This document shows positions 42,327 through 50,227 of a stretch of DNA of 64,000 bases, piece after piece. The stretch is from [Actinomadura] parvosata subsp. kistnae (GTDB lineage Bacteria; Actinomycetota; Actinomycetes; Streptosporangiales; Streptosporangiaceae). Position numbers and translations under genes: made by a program. The DNA lies in NCBI RefSeq assembly GCF_900323885.1, contig NZ_OOHJ01000015.1, positions 1,075,486 to 1,139,485 of the forward strand, in the 5' to 3' direction. Within the stretch, counting starts at the first letter, position 1. Each line of letters opens with the position of its first letter. The notes below the pieces were generated by a model. It searched no databases and was not told where the DNA came from. It worked only from the letters and a program-made list of their open reading frames with translations.

Positions 42327-43133
42327 TCAGTCGGACGGCTTCACGGTGTCGCGGTCCTCGCCCTGGGGGAGGAAGCGGGCGATGCACGCCTGGTAGAGGC
42401 CCGCGCCGAGGACGCCGCCGATCAGCGGGCCGACGATCGGCACCCAGAAGTACAGCTCGCCGTACTGGTCGCGCCAGGCGCCGCCGTAGCCGGTGAGGAA
42501 GCTGGCCAGGCGGGGGCCGAAGTCGCGGGCCGGGTTGATGGCGTAGCCGGCGTCGGTGCCGAAGGACATGCCGATGCCGACGACGAGCAGGCCGATGACG
42601 AACGGCCCGAGGTTGGCGCTCGGTGCCATGTTGGCCGTGTCGGACAGGGCGAAGATGACGAAGAGCAGGATCGCGGTGCCGATGATCTGGTCGCGCAGCC
42701 CGCCCCACATGTCGACGGGCAGGGTGCCGTTGCCGGGCAGGGTGGAGAAGACGATCTGGGTCTTGAGGGTGCGGCCGGGGTCGGCCATGGCCAGCACCTC
42801 GGAGTAGTTCCAGCGCACGATGAGGGCGGCGACGAAGGCTCCGGCGGTCTGCGCGACGACGTACGGCAGGACCTTGGGCCAGGGGAAGCCGCGGAACAGG
42901 GCGAACCCGACGGTGACGGCGGGGTTGAGGTGCGCGCCCGTAGTGCGCCCGGCGACGTAGACGCCGAGCATCACGCCGATGCCCCAGGCCCAGGCGATGC
43001 TGTCGTGGTCGCCGAGCTGGGCGGCGACGACCTGGGCGACGACACCGGCGCCGAACAGGATGAGCACCATCGTTCCCGCGAACTCGGCGACGAGCTCCCC
43101 CGTCAGCCCTCTCCGGGCTTCGCGTCCGGCCAC
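42327..43133 (-). CDS. glpF: Glycerol uptake facilitator (aquaglyceroporin)
   Basis: A 268-residue MIP-family channel with six full helices and two NPA half-helices: HLNPAVTV and AINPARDFGPR. The Asp after the second NPAR and the Arg are the pore residues of glycerol facilitators, as distinct from water-only channels. The GTG at 43133 has AAGGAGG six bases upstream. It is the first gene of the glpF-glpK operon and diverges from glpD with 96 bases between the starts. Confidence 0.95.
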   Translation of the reverse strand: MAGREARRGLTGELVAEFAGTMVLILFGAGVVAQVVAAQLGDHDSIAWAWGIGVMLGVYVAGRTTGAHLNPAVTVGFALFRGFPWPKVLPYVVAQTAGAFVAALIVRWNYSEVLAMADPGRTLKTQIVFSTLPGNGTLPVDMWGGLRDQIIGTAILLFVIFALSDTANMAPSANLGPFVIGLLVVGIGMSFGTDAGYAINPARDFGPRLASFLTGYGGAWRDQYGELYFWVPIVGPLIGGVLGAGLYQACIARFLPQGEDRDTVKPSD

Positions 43134-43165
43134 CGGTCACCTCCTTGAAGCGGCGTTGTGTGCCA

Positions 43166-43187
43166 TTCCCCGTTCGAGGGAACGAAC
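43166..43187. promoter_or_regulatory. Candidate operator in the divergent glp promoter region
   Basis: Two overlapping inverted repeats lie between glpF and glpD: TTCCC and GGGAA with 7 bases between (43166-43182), and GTTCG and CGAAC with 6 bases between (43172-43187). The second recalls the TGTTCG/CGAACA half sites of E. coli GlpR, with a longer spacer. A regulator bound here could control both transcription units. No glp regulator gene is in the window. Confidence 0.4.
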
Positions 43188-43229
43188 ACGCTCTGTGTGT
43201 CATACGTTGCGGAAAGTGATGGATGTGCC

Positions 43230-44906
43230 ATGGGGCTGACCGGGGCGATCGACGCCAGGAACCGTCAGGAGACCATCGACCGGCTCGCGAGCCAGACGTT
43301 CGACGTGCTGGTCGTCGGCGGTGGCGTGACGGGGGCCGGCGCCGCTCTGGACGCGGCGGCGCGCGGGTTGCGGGTGGCGCTCGTGGAGAGCCGCGACCTC
43401 GCGGCGGGCACGTCGAGCAGGTCCAGCAAGCTCATCCACGGCGGGCTGCGGTATCTGGAGCAGTTCGACTTCAAGCTGGTCAGGGAGGCGTTGAAGGAGC
43501 GGGACCTGCTCGTCGCCCGGCTGGCGCCGCACCTGGTCAGGCCGGTCACGTTCCTGTACCCGCTGCGCCGCAAGGTGATCGAGCAGCCGTACGTGGCGGC
43601 CGGGCTGACGCTGTACGACGCGCTGGAGGGCGTGCGCCGCCCGATGCCGAGGCACCGCAACCTGTCGATCAAGGAGGCCCGCCGGATGGCGCCCGGCCTG
43701 CGCGCCGACGTGCTGACCGGGGCGATGATCTACTACGACGCGCAGGTGGACGACGCCCGCTTCACGCTCACCCTGGCCCGCACGGCCGCCGCGCACGGCG
43801 CCGTGATCGCGACGCGGGCGCGGGCGGTGGCGATGCTGCGGGACGAGCGCGGCGAGCGGGTGGTGGGCGCGCGGGTCCGCGACGAGGAGAGCGGCCGCGA
43901 GGTGGACGTCGCCGCCGACGCGGTGGTGGTGTGCGCCGGCGTGTGGACGGATCCGGTGACCGCGCTGCCGGGGGCGGCGGAGGCGGGCTTCAAGGTACGG
44001 ATGTCGAAGGGCGTGCACGTCATGGTGCCGGGCGAGGCCATCGACTCGCGGACCGGCATGATCATCCGTACGGAGAAGAGCGTGTTGTTCATCATCCCGT
44101 GGACCAGCCGGCGCTGGATCGTCGGCACGACCGACACCGACTACGACGGCGACCGCGCCGAGCCGGCGGCGACCGGCGAGGACATCGACTACCTCCTGGA
44201 GCACGCCAACTCCGTCCTGGCCAGGCCGCTGACCAGGGACGACGTGGTGGGCCTCTACGTGGGGCTGCGGCCGCTGGTGGCCGCAGACGAGACCTCCTCC
44301 ACCACGAAGCTGTCGCGCGAGCACGTCGTGGACGTGCCGCTGCCCGGCCTGGCCACGATCGCGGGCGGCAAGTACACCACGTACCGGATCATGGCGAAGG
44401 ACGTGATCGACGCGGCGCTGGAGGGCTACGACGTGCCGGAGTCGGTGACCGAGCGGCTGCCGCTGCTCGGCGCCGACGGGCTGCCCGCGCTCGAACGCTC
44501 GGTGCGCCGCATCGCGGAGGACCACGACCTCGACGTGGACACCGTCGCCTACCTGGTGCGCCGCTACGGGAACCTGGCCATGGAGGTGCTCGACCTGGTG
44601 CGCGATGACCCTGCGCTGGGCGAGCCGCTGATCGAGCCGGGGCCGTGGCTGCGGGCCGAGGTCTGCTACGCGGTCACGCACGAGGGCGCGCTGCACGCCG
44701 AGGACATCGTGGCCCGCCGGACGCGGATGCTCATCGAGTCGAGCGACCTGGCCGACCAGGCGGCTCCGGTGATCGCGGAGCTGATGGCGGGGGTGCTGGG
44801 GTGGGATCGGGCGCGGGTGGAGGAGGAGATCGCCCGCTGCCGGAGCCTGGTGCAGGCCGAACGCACCGCCCTGGCCCAGGCCCGCACCTCTACAACGAAC
44901 GGGTGA
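43230..44906 (+). CDS. glpD: Glycerol-3-phosphate dehydrogenase (FAD, aerobic)
   Basis: A 558-residue membrane-associated flavoenzyme that oxidises glycerol 3-phosphate to dihydroxyacetone phosphate and passes electrons to menaquinone. The FAD-binding motif VVGGGVTGAGAALDAAARG is near residue 28-46, followed by GTSSRSSKLIHGGLRYLEQF, IIPWTSRRWIVGTTDTDYDG and the C-terminal domain TIAGGKYTTYRIMAKD. ATG 43230 is chosen; the GTG at 43158 would add 24 residues that lie in the operator region. Together with glpF and glpK it forms the complete glycerol-uptake pathway. The last 17 bases overlap a convergent gene. Confidence 0.96.
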   Translation: MGLTGAIDARNRQETIDRLASQTFDVLVVGGGVTGAGAALDAAARGLRVALVESRDLAAGTSSRSSKLIHGGLRYLEQFDFKLVREALKERDLLVARLAPHLVRPVTFLYPLRRKVIEQPYVAAGLTLYDALEGVRRPMPRHRNLSIKEARRMAPGLRADVLTGAMIYYDAQVDDARFTLTLARTAAAHGAVIATRARAVAMLRDERGERVVGARVRDEESGREVDVAADAVVVCAGVWTDPVTALPGAAEAGFKVRMSKGVHVMVPGEAIDSRTGMIIRTEKSVLFIIPWTSRRWIVGTTDTDYDGDRAEPAATGEDIDYLLEHANSVLARPLTRDDVVGLYVGLRPLVAADETSSTTKLSREHVVDVPLPGLATIAGGKYTTYRIMAKDVIDAALEGYDVPESVTERLPLLGADGLPALERSVRRIAEDHDLDVDTVAYLVRRYGNLAMEVLDLVRDDPALGEPLIEPGPWLRAEVCYAVTHEGALHAEDIVARRTRMLIESSDLADQAAPVIAELMAGVLGWDRARVEEEIARCRSLVQAERTALAQARTSTTNG

Positions 44907-45336
44907 ACGTGACCAGGCTCGTGCCGGGACCGTTGTAGCCGGGGACGGGGTCGCCGGCCTCGAAGCCCATGCGGCGGTGGAAGGCGATGGAGGCCGTGTT
45001 GACCGGCACCGTGACCGCCTTGACGACCCGCCGCCCGTCAGCGCGGGCCAGGTCGAAGAAGCGCTCGTACATGGTGCGGGCCAGCCCGCTCTTCCGCGCG
45101 TCCGGGCGGACGCCGACGAAGTGGATGTACGCCTCATCGGGCAGCGACGGCGACAGGATGCCGATCAGGAAGCCCGCCAGAGCGCCGTCAGCCGTCTCGG
45201 CGACCTGGCTGGTGCCGTGGAAGTGGTCGAGGAAGAGCCGGGGCAGGGCGGGCAGGATCGGGCGGCCCCACCAGCCGTCGATCACGGCGGCGATGGCGTC
45301 GTAGTCGGCGGGCGTGGCGGGGCGCAGAGCGTACAT
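44890..45336 (-). CDS. GNAT family N-acetyltransferase
   Basis: A 148-residue single-domain acetyltransferase. The N-terminal YALRPATPADYDAIAAVI and the acetyl-CoA segment IHFVGVRPDARKSGLARTMYERFFDLA (motif A, with an altered RKSGLAR in place of the usual Q/RxxGxG/A) are typical, and VNTASIAFHRRMGFEAGDPV is motif B. The substrate is unknown. It is convergent with glpD and overlaps its 3' end by 17 bases. Confidence 0.9.
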   Translation of the reverse strand: MYALRPATPADYDAIAAVIDGWWGRPILPALPRLFLDHFHGTSQVAETADGALAGFLIGILSPSLPDEAYIHFVGVRPDARKSGLARTMYERFFDLARADGRRVVKAVTVPVNTASIAFHRRMGFEAGDPVPGYNGPGTSLVTFTRSL

Positions 45337-45373
45337 GGAAGGGGATGCTAGCCCCCGTGCACGGAAGGGGGTG

Positions 45374-45499
45374 CTAGCCCCAGTGGGGCGGGCGGTTGTC
45401 GAGGTAGAAGGCGTCGGAGTCGGCCTCGCGCCAGTCGCCCCAGCCGAGATCGGTGTCGTCGGCGGTCTGCTCAGGTAGAAAATCCTCCACGACGTCCAT
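45374..45499 (-). CDS. Small acidic protein ending in RPPHWG
   Basis: A 41-residue acidic protein (MDVVEDFLPEQTADDTDLGW, then ...FYLDNRPPHWG). Short actinomycete proteins with a DDTDxGWG core and a terminal RPPHW motif are common but uncharacterised. The ATG at 45499 lacks a clear ribosome binding site. The upstream in-frame extension to 45769 overlaps the divergent STAND ATPase gene and looks like a shadow. Codon bias and the conserved ending make it likely real. Confidence 0.65.
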   Translation of the reverse strand: MDVVEDFLPEQTADDTDLGWGDWREADSDAFYLDNRPPHWG

Positions 45500-45611
45500 G
45501 CTACTCAGGCGTACAAACCGGCACCGGGCGCGTCCTTCGGTCCAGGGACAGGCGGCGACCACGGCGGTACGATGCGAAGGCAGGTGTCGCCTACCCCCCG
45601 TGAGGCTGCTC

Positions 45612-47720
45612 ATGGCCACCCCGACAGGCTGGCGGCGTGAAGGCAATCTGCCGGCGGAGCTGACCAGCTTCGTCGGCCGTACCCGCCTCCTCGCCAACCT
45701 CAAACGACACCTCAGCGAGTCGCGGCTGGTGACGGTGACCGGCATCGGCGGTGTGGGCAAGTCGCGCACCGTGCTGCGGCTGGCGCACCAGGTGCGCTCC
45801 CATTATCCCGACGGCGTGTGGTTCGCCGACCTGGCCCGGCTGCAGGACGCCGGCATGGTCAAGCACACGATCGCCTCGGCGCTCGGCATCGCCGACCAGT
45901 CGTCGCGGGCGGAGTCGGAGTCGCTGTCGGAGTGGGTGGGCGAGCGCGACATGCTGCTCATCATCGACACCTGCGAGCACCTGGTGCAGGGCTGCGCCGA
46001 GCTGGTGCACGAGCTGCTGGAGGCGGCGCCCAACCTGAAGGTGCTGGCGACCAGCCGCCAGTCGCTGCACCTGCCGTACGAGCACGTGGTGCCGGTGCCG
46101 CCGTTGCAGGTGCCGGGCGACGACCCGGCGGAGAGCCTGTTCACGAACGAGTCGGTGCAGCTGTTCGCGGCCAGGGCCGGGGCGAGCGTGCCCGACTTCG
46201 TGCTGGACGAGGACAACATCGGGCCGGTCGCGGAGCTGTGCCGCAGGCTCGACGGCATCCCCCTGGCGATCGAGCTGGCCGCGGTGCGGCTGCGGGCGCT
46301 GTCGGTGGAGCAGATCCTCGGGCTGCTGGCCGACCGGTTCAGCCTGCTGGCGGGCGCGAGCCGCACGGCGCTGCCGCGCCACCAGACGTTGCGGGCGGCG
46401 ATCGGCTGGAGCCACGAGCTGTGCGAGCCGGCCGAGCGGCTGCTGTGGGCGCGGCTGTCGGTGTTCGCCGGCGACTTCGAGCTCGACGCGGCCCGGTTCG
46501 TCTGCTCCGACGGGCGGCTGCCGTCCGAAGACATCACCGACCTGGTCACGGGGCTGGTGGAGAAGTCGATCCTGCTGATCAGGAGCAACCACGCGGGCGT
46601 GCGCTACAAGCTGATCGACACCCTGGCCGAGTACGGCGAGGAGTGGCTCGACAAGCTCGGCCAGAAGGAGCAGATGTCGCAGCGGCACCTGGAGTACTAC
46701 CTGAGCCTGGCCCAGCGCAGCGAGGAGGCCTGGTCGGGGCCGCGGCAGATCTACTGGTTCGTCCGGATGCGGCAGGAGCACGACAACGTGCGGGTCGCGC
46801 TGGAGCACGCGCTGAAGTCGCCGGGCAAGTCGGCGCTGGCGCTGACGCTGCTGTCGTCGCTGTGGTTCATGTGGGTGTGCTGCGGGTTCGCCCGCGAGGG
46901 CCGCCTGTACCTGGAGCGGGCGCTGGCGGCCAACCCGGCGGTGAGCAAGGAGCGCTGCAAGGCGCTGTGGGTGCTGTCGTACGTCAAGAGCGCGCAGGGC
47001 GACAGCGCGGGAGCGCTGGCGGCGGCCGAGACGTGCAGCACCGAGGCGGTCCGGGTGGGCGACTCGCGGGCGGTCATCCTGGCCTCGAAGATGCAGGGCA
47101 CGGCCGCGCTGCTGCAGGGCGACCTGCAGAAGGCCAGCGCGCTGCTCGGCGTGGCGATCGAGTTCAACACCGAGAACAGGGAGCTCAACCCGGGCCTGCT
47201 GCCCGCGATCGTCGAGCTGTCGATCGTGCTGACCACGCAGGGCGAGCTGTACGAAGCCGAGTCGCTGCTGCTCGACTGCCTCCAGGTGTGCAAGGAGCGC
47301 GGCGAGCTGTGGGTCAGCTCCCACGCGCAGTGGGCGCTGGCCAGCACCCGGCTCGCGACCGGCCGCACCGAGGACGCGCTGCAGAACGCCAAGGAGGCGC
47401 TGCGCATCAAGCGGCACTTCCACGACACGCTCGGCACGCTGATGGCGCTGGAGACCGCGGCGCGGATCTTCGCCCTGTCCGGCAGGCTCACGCTGGCCGC
47501 CCAGCTCCTCGGGGCGCTGCAGCAGAACTGGAAGACGGCGGGGCTGCCGCAGCTCGGCGCGCCCTGGATGACCGACGAGCACAACATGTGCGTGCGTGAC
47601 TGCCGGATGCGGCTGGGCGAGCTGGCCTACAAGGACGCCTTCGAGGAGGGCGCCCGGCTCGATCTCGACGAGGCGTCCGCGCTCGCGCTGGACGACCCGG
47701 ACGCCCTCGACGAGAGCTAA
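45612..47720 (+). CDS. STAND (NB-ARC/AAA) ATPase with TPR region, LuxR HTH missing
   Basis: A 702-residue protein related to large AfsR/LuxR-type regulators. It starts at ATG 45612 (GTGAGG upstream). The NTPase follows the classic order: LTSFVGRTRLL, P-loop TGIGGVGKSR (43-52), Walker B LLIIDTCEH, ATSRQSL and the GxP motif RRLDGIPLAIELAAVRL. TPR-like helices occupy 430-660. Homologues continue after the final EEGARLDLDEASALAL with a LuxR-type DNA-binding helix-turn-helix; here the chain stops eight residues later, and no frame downstream restores it. It may signal through protein contacts rather than by binding DNA. It is convergent with the terpene synthase gene, 14 bases apart. Confidence 0.87.
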   Translation: MATPTGWRREGNLPAELTSFVGRTRLLANLKRHLSESRLVTVTGIGGVGKSRTVLRLAHQVRSHYPDGVWFADLARLQDAGMVKHTIASALGIADQSSRAESESLSEWVGERDMLLIIDTCEHLVQGCAELVHELLEAAPNLKVLATSRQSLHLPYEHVVPVPPLQVPGDDPAESLFTNESVQLFAARAGASVPDFVLDEDNIGPVAELCRRLDGIPLAIELAAVRLRALSVEQILGLLADRFSLLAGASRTALPRHQTLRAAIGWSHELCEPAERLLWARLSVFAGDFELDAARFVCSDGRLPSEDITDLVTGLVEKSILLIRSNHAGVRYKLIDTLAEYGEEWLDKLGQKEQMSQRHLEYYLSLAQRSEEAWSGPRQIYWFVRMRQEHDNVRVALEHALKSPGKSALALTLLSSLWFMWVCCGFAREGRLYLERALAANPAVSKERCKALWVLSYVKSAQGDSAGALAAAETCSTEAVRVGDSRAVILASKMQGTAALLQGDLQKASALLGVAIEFNTENRELNPGLLPAIVELSIVLTTQGELYEAESLLLDCLQVCKERGELWVSSHAQWALASTRLATGRTEDALQNAKEALRIKRHFHDTLGTLMALETAARIFALSGRLTLAAQLLGALQQNWKTAGLPQLGAPWMTDEHNMCVRDCRMRLGELAYKDAFEEGARLDLDEASALALDDPDALDES

Positions 47721-47734
47721 GGGAAGCGGGACCG

Positions 47735-48748
47735 TCAGACGGCCTGCGGCCACTGGGTGCCGTCAGGCCAGGCGTGCACGTAACGCGCACTGCCAAGGGA
47801 GAACTCTATGTGGCCGCGCACCCAGTGCTCGAGGCCACGTACGTACTTGCGGACCGGGAGCGGAGCCCATTGCTCCAGTGCCGCGCGCCGGTCGAGGAAC
47901 GCGGCGATGGCGTCGTTGTGCATCTGCGCGACCTCGTGCAGCGCGTCCTGCAGGGACAGGGCCTTGTGCGTGGCCAGCACCGTGACGAGGTTGTGCCGCG
48001 CCTTGTCGTTGCCGCGTTCCTTGGCGTACGACAGCAGGTCGTTGTCCCAGCCGATGAGGTCGCACGCCAGGTCGGAGAGCGTGCGGACGTCGGGGTGGTG
48101 CCACTCCTCGGCTTCGAGGCGGTAGCCGCCGCCCGCGTCGATGAGGGCGAAGCAGGTGTAGGTGGCACCGGTGATGCGGCGCATCAGGACGTAGTCGTCG
48201 GGCGTGGGGATGAGGTCGGCCTCGCGGTTGGCGGCCTCCCAGATCTGGGCGAACAGGTATTCCTTCACCGTGATGCGCCACCGGTCCACCTGTGCGGGGG
48301 TGGCGTACTGCGAGATGCGGTGCAGCAGCTCGTGGAGCGCGAGGCCGAACGGGTCGCCGGCGTCGGGCTCCCTGCGCCCGTCGAGGATCTCCAGGAGCGG
48401 GGGGAGGGCACGGGCCAGGGCCGAGGCCCGGTGCCCCATCAGCTCGCCTTCGCAGAACGCGTCGTCGAAGGCGAAGAGCCAGTTGTACCAGTCGTTGATC
48501 AGCCGGAGACTGTCGCGCGGCACGGTGGGGTTGGTCCGTGCCGCGAGCAGGCCGATCTTCGAGCGCCGGAAGTGCTCGATGGTGTCGGCGCCGTTGAGCA
48601 TCTTTGAGGCGGCCAGCCAGGTGTGGCTCTCCGCATCGACCTCTGAGGCATGCACGTTGATCTCGTTGGGGAACGGGCATGGCAACGGAGGGATGTGGAG
48701 CGGTCGCCTGCTGAAGGAGTGCGCAGAAGTAGCCACGTCCCCCAGCAT
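47735..48748 (-). CDS. Class I terpene synthase (sesquiterpene-type)
   Basis: A 337-residue bacterial terpene cyclase. The Mg-binding acidic motif is FAFDDAFCE near residues 93-101, a DDxxxE variant, and the second site is the full NSE triad NDLLSYAKE near 236-244. The C-terminal Arg-Tyr pair is in SARYVHA. The early PPLPCPFPNEINVHASEVDAES segment is typical of bacterial sesquiterpene synthases. It ionises a prenyl diphosphate, probably farnesyl, to a cyclic product that cannot be predicted. ATG 48748 is chosen over the GTG at 48775. No tailoring P450 or prenyl synthase lies nearby, so it is an orphan gene. Confidence 0.93.
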   Translation of the reverse strand: MLGDVATSAHSFSRRPLHIPPLPCPFPNEINVHASEVDAESHTWLAASKMLNGADTIEHFRRSKIGLLAARTNPTVPRDSLRLINDWYNWLFAFDDAFCEGELMGHRASALARALPPLLEILDGRREPDAGDPFGLALHELLHRISQYATPAQVDRWRITVKEYLFAQIWEAANREADLIPTPDDYVLMRRITGATYTCFALIDAGGGYRLEAEEWHHPDVRTLSDLACDLIGWDNDLLSYAKERGNDKARHNLVTVLATHKALSLQDALHEVAQMHNDAIAAFLDRRAALEQWAPLPVRKYVRGLEHWVRGHIEFSLGSARYVHAWPDGTQWPQAV

Positions 48749-48804
48749 GACGATGGAGTGACCGAAAGGCCACACTCGGCAACTTCGAGCCCTATAATGC
48801 TTAT

Positions 48805-48817
48805 TTCATACTATGAA
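48805..48817. promoter_or_regulatory. Perfect AT-rich palindrome upstream of the terpene synthase
   Basis: TTCATA and TATGAA flank a single base at the junction of the ankyrin gene end and the terpene synthase leader, in an AT-rich patch unusual for this DNA (also a TATAAT at 48793). It sits about 57 bases before the terpene synthase start and could be a regulator site. Confidence 0.35.
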
Positions 48818-49212
48818 TCACTTTGCGTGAACCACTGGATAAACTGGTCATTCGCGAACATTCGCGCGGTCTCAAGGGCGGACGGCTGACCGGCATGCGG
48901 GTCGGCCCCGGCGTCCAGAAGCGCCCTGACCACGGCAGACTCCTTCTTGAAGACCGCGCCCGCGAGCGGCGTCTGCCCACGGTCGTTGGCACGATTGGGA
49001 TCGGCGCCGCTTGTGACAAGCATCCGAACAGTCTCGGCGTGACCGTAATAAGCCGCCAGCATCAGCAAAGTGTCACCTTTGCCGTTGGTCAGGTCGACCG
49101 GCACCCCGGCCTCCACATACGCCCGCAGCGCCTCGGTGTCACCCGCCCTGGCCAGGCCGAACAGCTTGGTCGCGAACTCTTCCAGCTCCGGATCCCCGTC
49201 CATGATGCCCAT
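48811..49212 (-). CDS. Ankyrin repeat protein
   Basis: A 133-residue protein with about four ankyrin repeats: ALRAYVEAGVPVDLTNGKGD, TLLMLAAYYGHAETVRMLVT, SGADPNRANDRGQTPLAGAV and VVRALLDAGADPHAG. The ATG at 49212 has GAGG four bases upstream; ATG 49203 is the alternative. Ankyrin proteins of this size act as small binding modules, for example as inhibitors or chaperones of a partner enzyme. It is divergent from the PAC2 gene. Confidence 0.92.
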   Translation of the reverse strand: MGIMDGDPELEEFATKLFGLARAGDTEALRAYVEAGVPVDLTNGKGDTLLMLAAYYGHAETVRMLVTSGADPNRANDRGQTPLAGAVFKKESAVVRALLDAGADPHAGQPSALETARMFANDQFIQWFTQSDS

Positions 49213-49298
49213 TGTGCCTCGATAGGGTGCCGTGCACGGAATCGATACGACGCGCCGTAGGTTCTGGTGAAGAGTACCTAGGGAAAGGCTGTTCAACC

Positions 49299-50201
49299 GT
49301 GTTCGACCCGAAGGATCTCTACGAGCTCGCAGACGACGCGCCCGAGCTTACCGATCCGGTGTTGCTGTACCACTTCGACGGCTTCGTCGACGCGGGCTCG
49401 GCCGGACGGCTCGCGCTGGGCCACCTGCTGGCCGAGCTGGAGCACCGGGTCGTGGCGACATTCGACGTCGACCGGCTGCTCGACTACCGGTCGCGGCGGC
49501 CCATCATGACGTTCGACACCGACCGGTGGGTGGAGTGCGAGAGCCCCGAGCTGGCCGTGCACGTCGCGAAGGACGCGACCGGCACACCGTTCCTGTTGAT
49601 GAGCGGCCCCGAGCCCGACCGGGAGTGGGAGCTGTTCGCCAAGGCGGTGGCGGCTTTGGTGGAGCGGCTGAAGGTGAGCAAGCTGGTGACGTTGCACGGC
49701 ATCCCCATGGCGGTGCCGCACACCCGCCCGCTCGGCATCACCATGCACGCCAGCAGGCCGGAGCTGATCAACAATGCGCAAAGCAGCGTGTTCGGGCGTG
49801 TCCAGGTGCCCGGCAGCGTCGCGGCGCTGCTGGAGCTGCGGCTCGGCGCGCAGGGCCACGACGCGCTGGGGTACGCGGTGCACGTGCCGCACTACCTGTC
49901 GCAGGCCGAATACCCGACCGCCGCCGTGACCGGGCTGGAGGCCGTGACGCGGGGCACGGGGCTGGTGTTCCCGATGGACGCGCTGCGCGAGGCCGCCCGC
50001 CGTACGACGACGGAGATCGAGGAGCAGATCCGCGCCTCCAGCGAGCTGTCCACCGCGATCAGCGGCCTGGAGCAGCAGTACGACGCGTTCGCCGCGGGCG
50101 CGGAACGCGAGAACCTGATGGCCGAGACCACGCCCATGCCCACCGGCGACGAGCTCGCCGCCCAGTTCGAGCGCTTCCTCGCCGAGCGTGACGACGAATA
50201 G
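49299..50201 (+). CDS. PAC2 family protein
   Basis: A 300-residue protein of the PAC2 (proteasome assembly chaperone 2) superfamily that is conserved in actinobacteria. The GTG start has GGGAAAGG ten bases upstream. Characteristic segments are DPVLLYHFDGFVDAGSAGRLALGHLL, the LLMSGPEPDREWELFAKAV strand-helix, and the TLHGIPMAVPHTRP glycine loop. The C-terminus has a helical tail (EEQIRASSELSTAISGLEQQYDAF) likely to form a coiled coil. Actinobacteria have proteasomes, but a direct role of this family in their assembly has not been shown as far as I know. Confidence 0.9.
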   Translation: MFDPKDLYELADDAPELTDPVLLYHFDGFVDAGSAGRLALGHLLAELEHRVVATFDVDRLLDYRSRRPIMTFDTDRWVECESPELAVHVAKDATGTPFLLMSGPEPDREWELFAKAVAALVERLKVSKLVTLHGIPMAVPHTRPLGITMHASRPELINNAQSSVFGRVQVPGSVAALLELRLGAQGHDALGYAVHVPHYLSQAEYPTAAVTGLEAVTRGTGLVFPMDALREAARRTTTEIEEQIRASSELSTAISGLEQQYDAFAAGAERENLMAETTPMPTGDELAAQFERFLAERDDE

Positions 50202-50227
50202 GCCCGCACCCCCGCTACGCTGGCCCG

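Noticed and set aside
45500..45769. N-terminal extension of the small RPPHWG protein to 131 codons
   Set aside because: The extension is Arg/Ser/Pro-rich, unlike the acidic C-terminal part, and overlaps the divergent STAND gene start.
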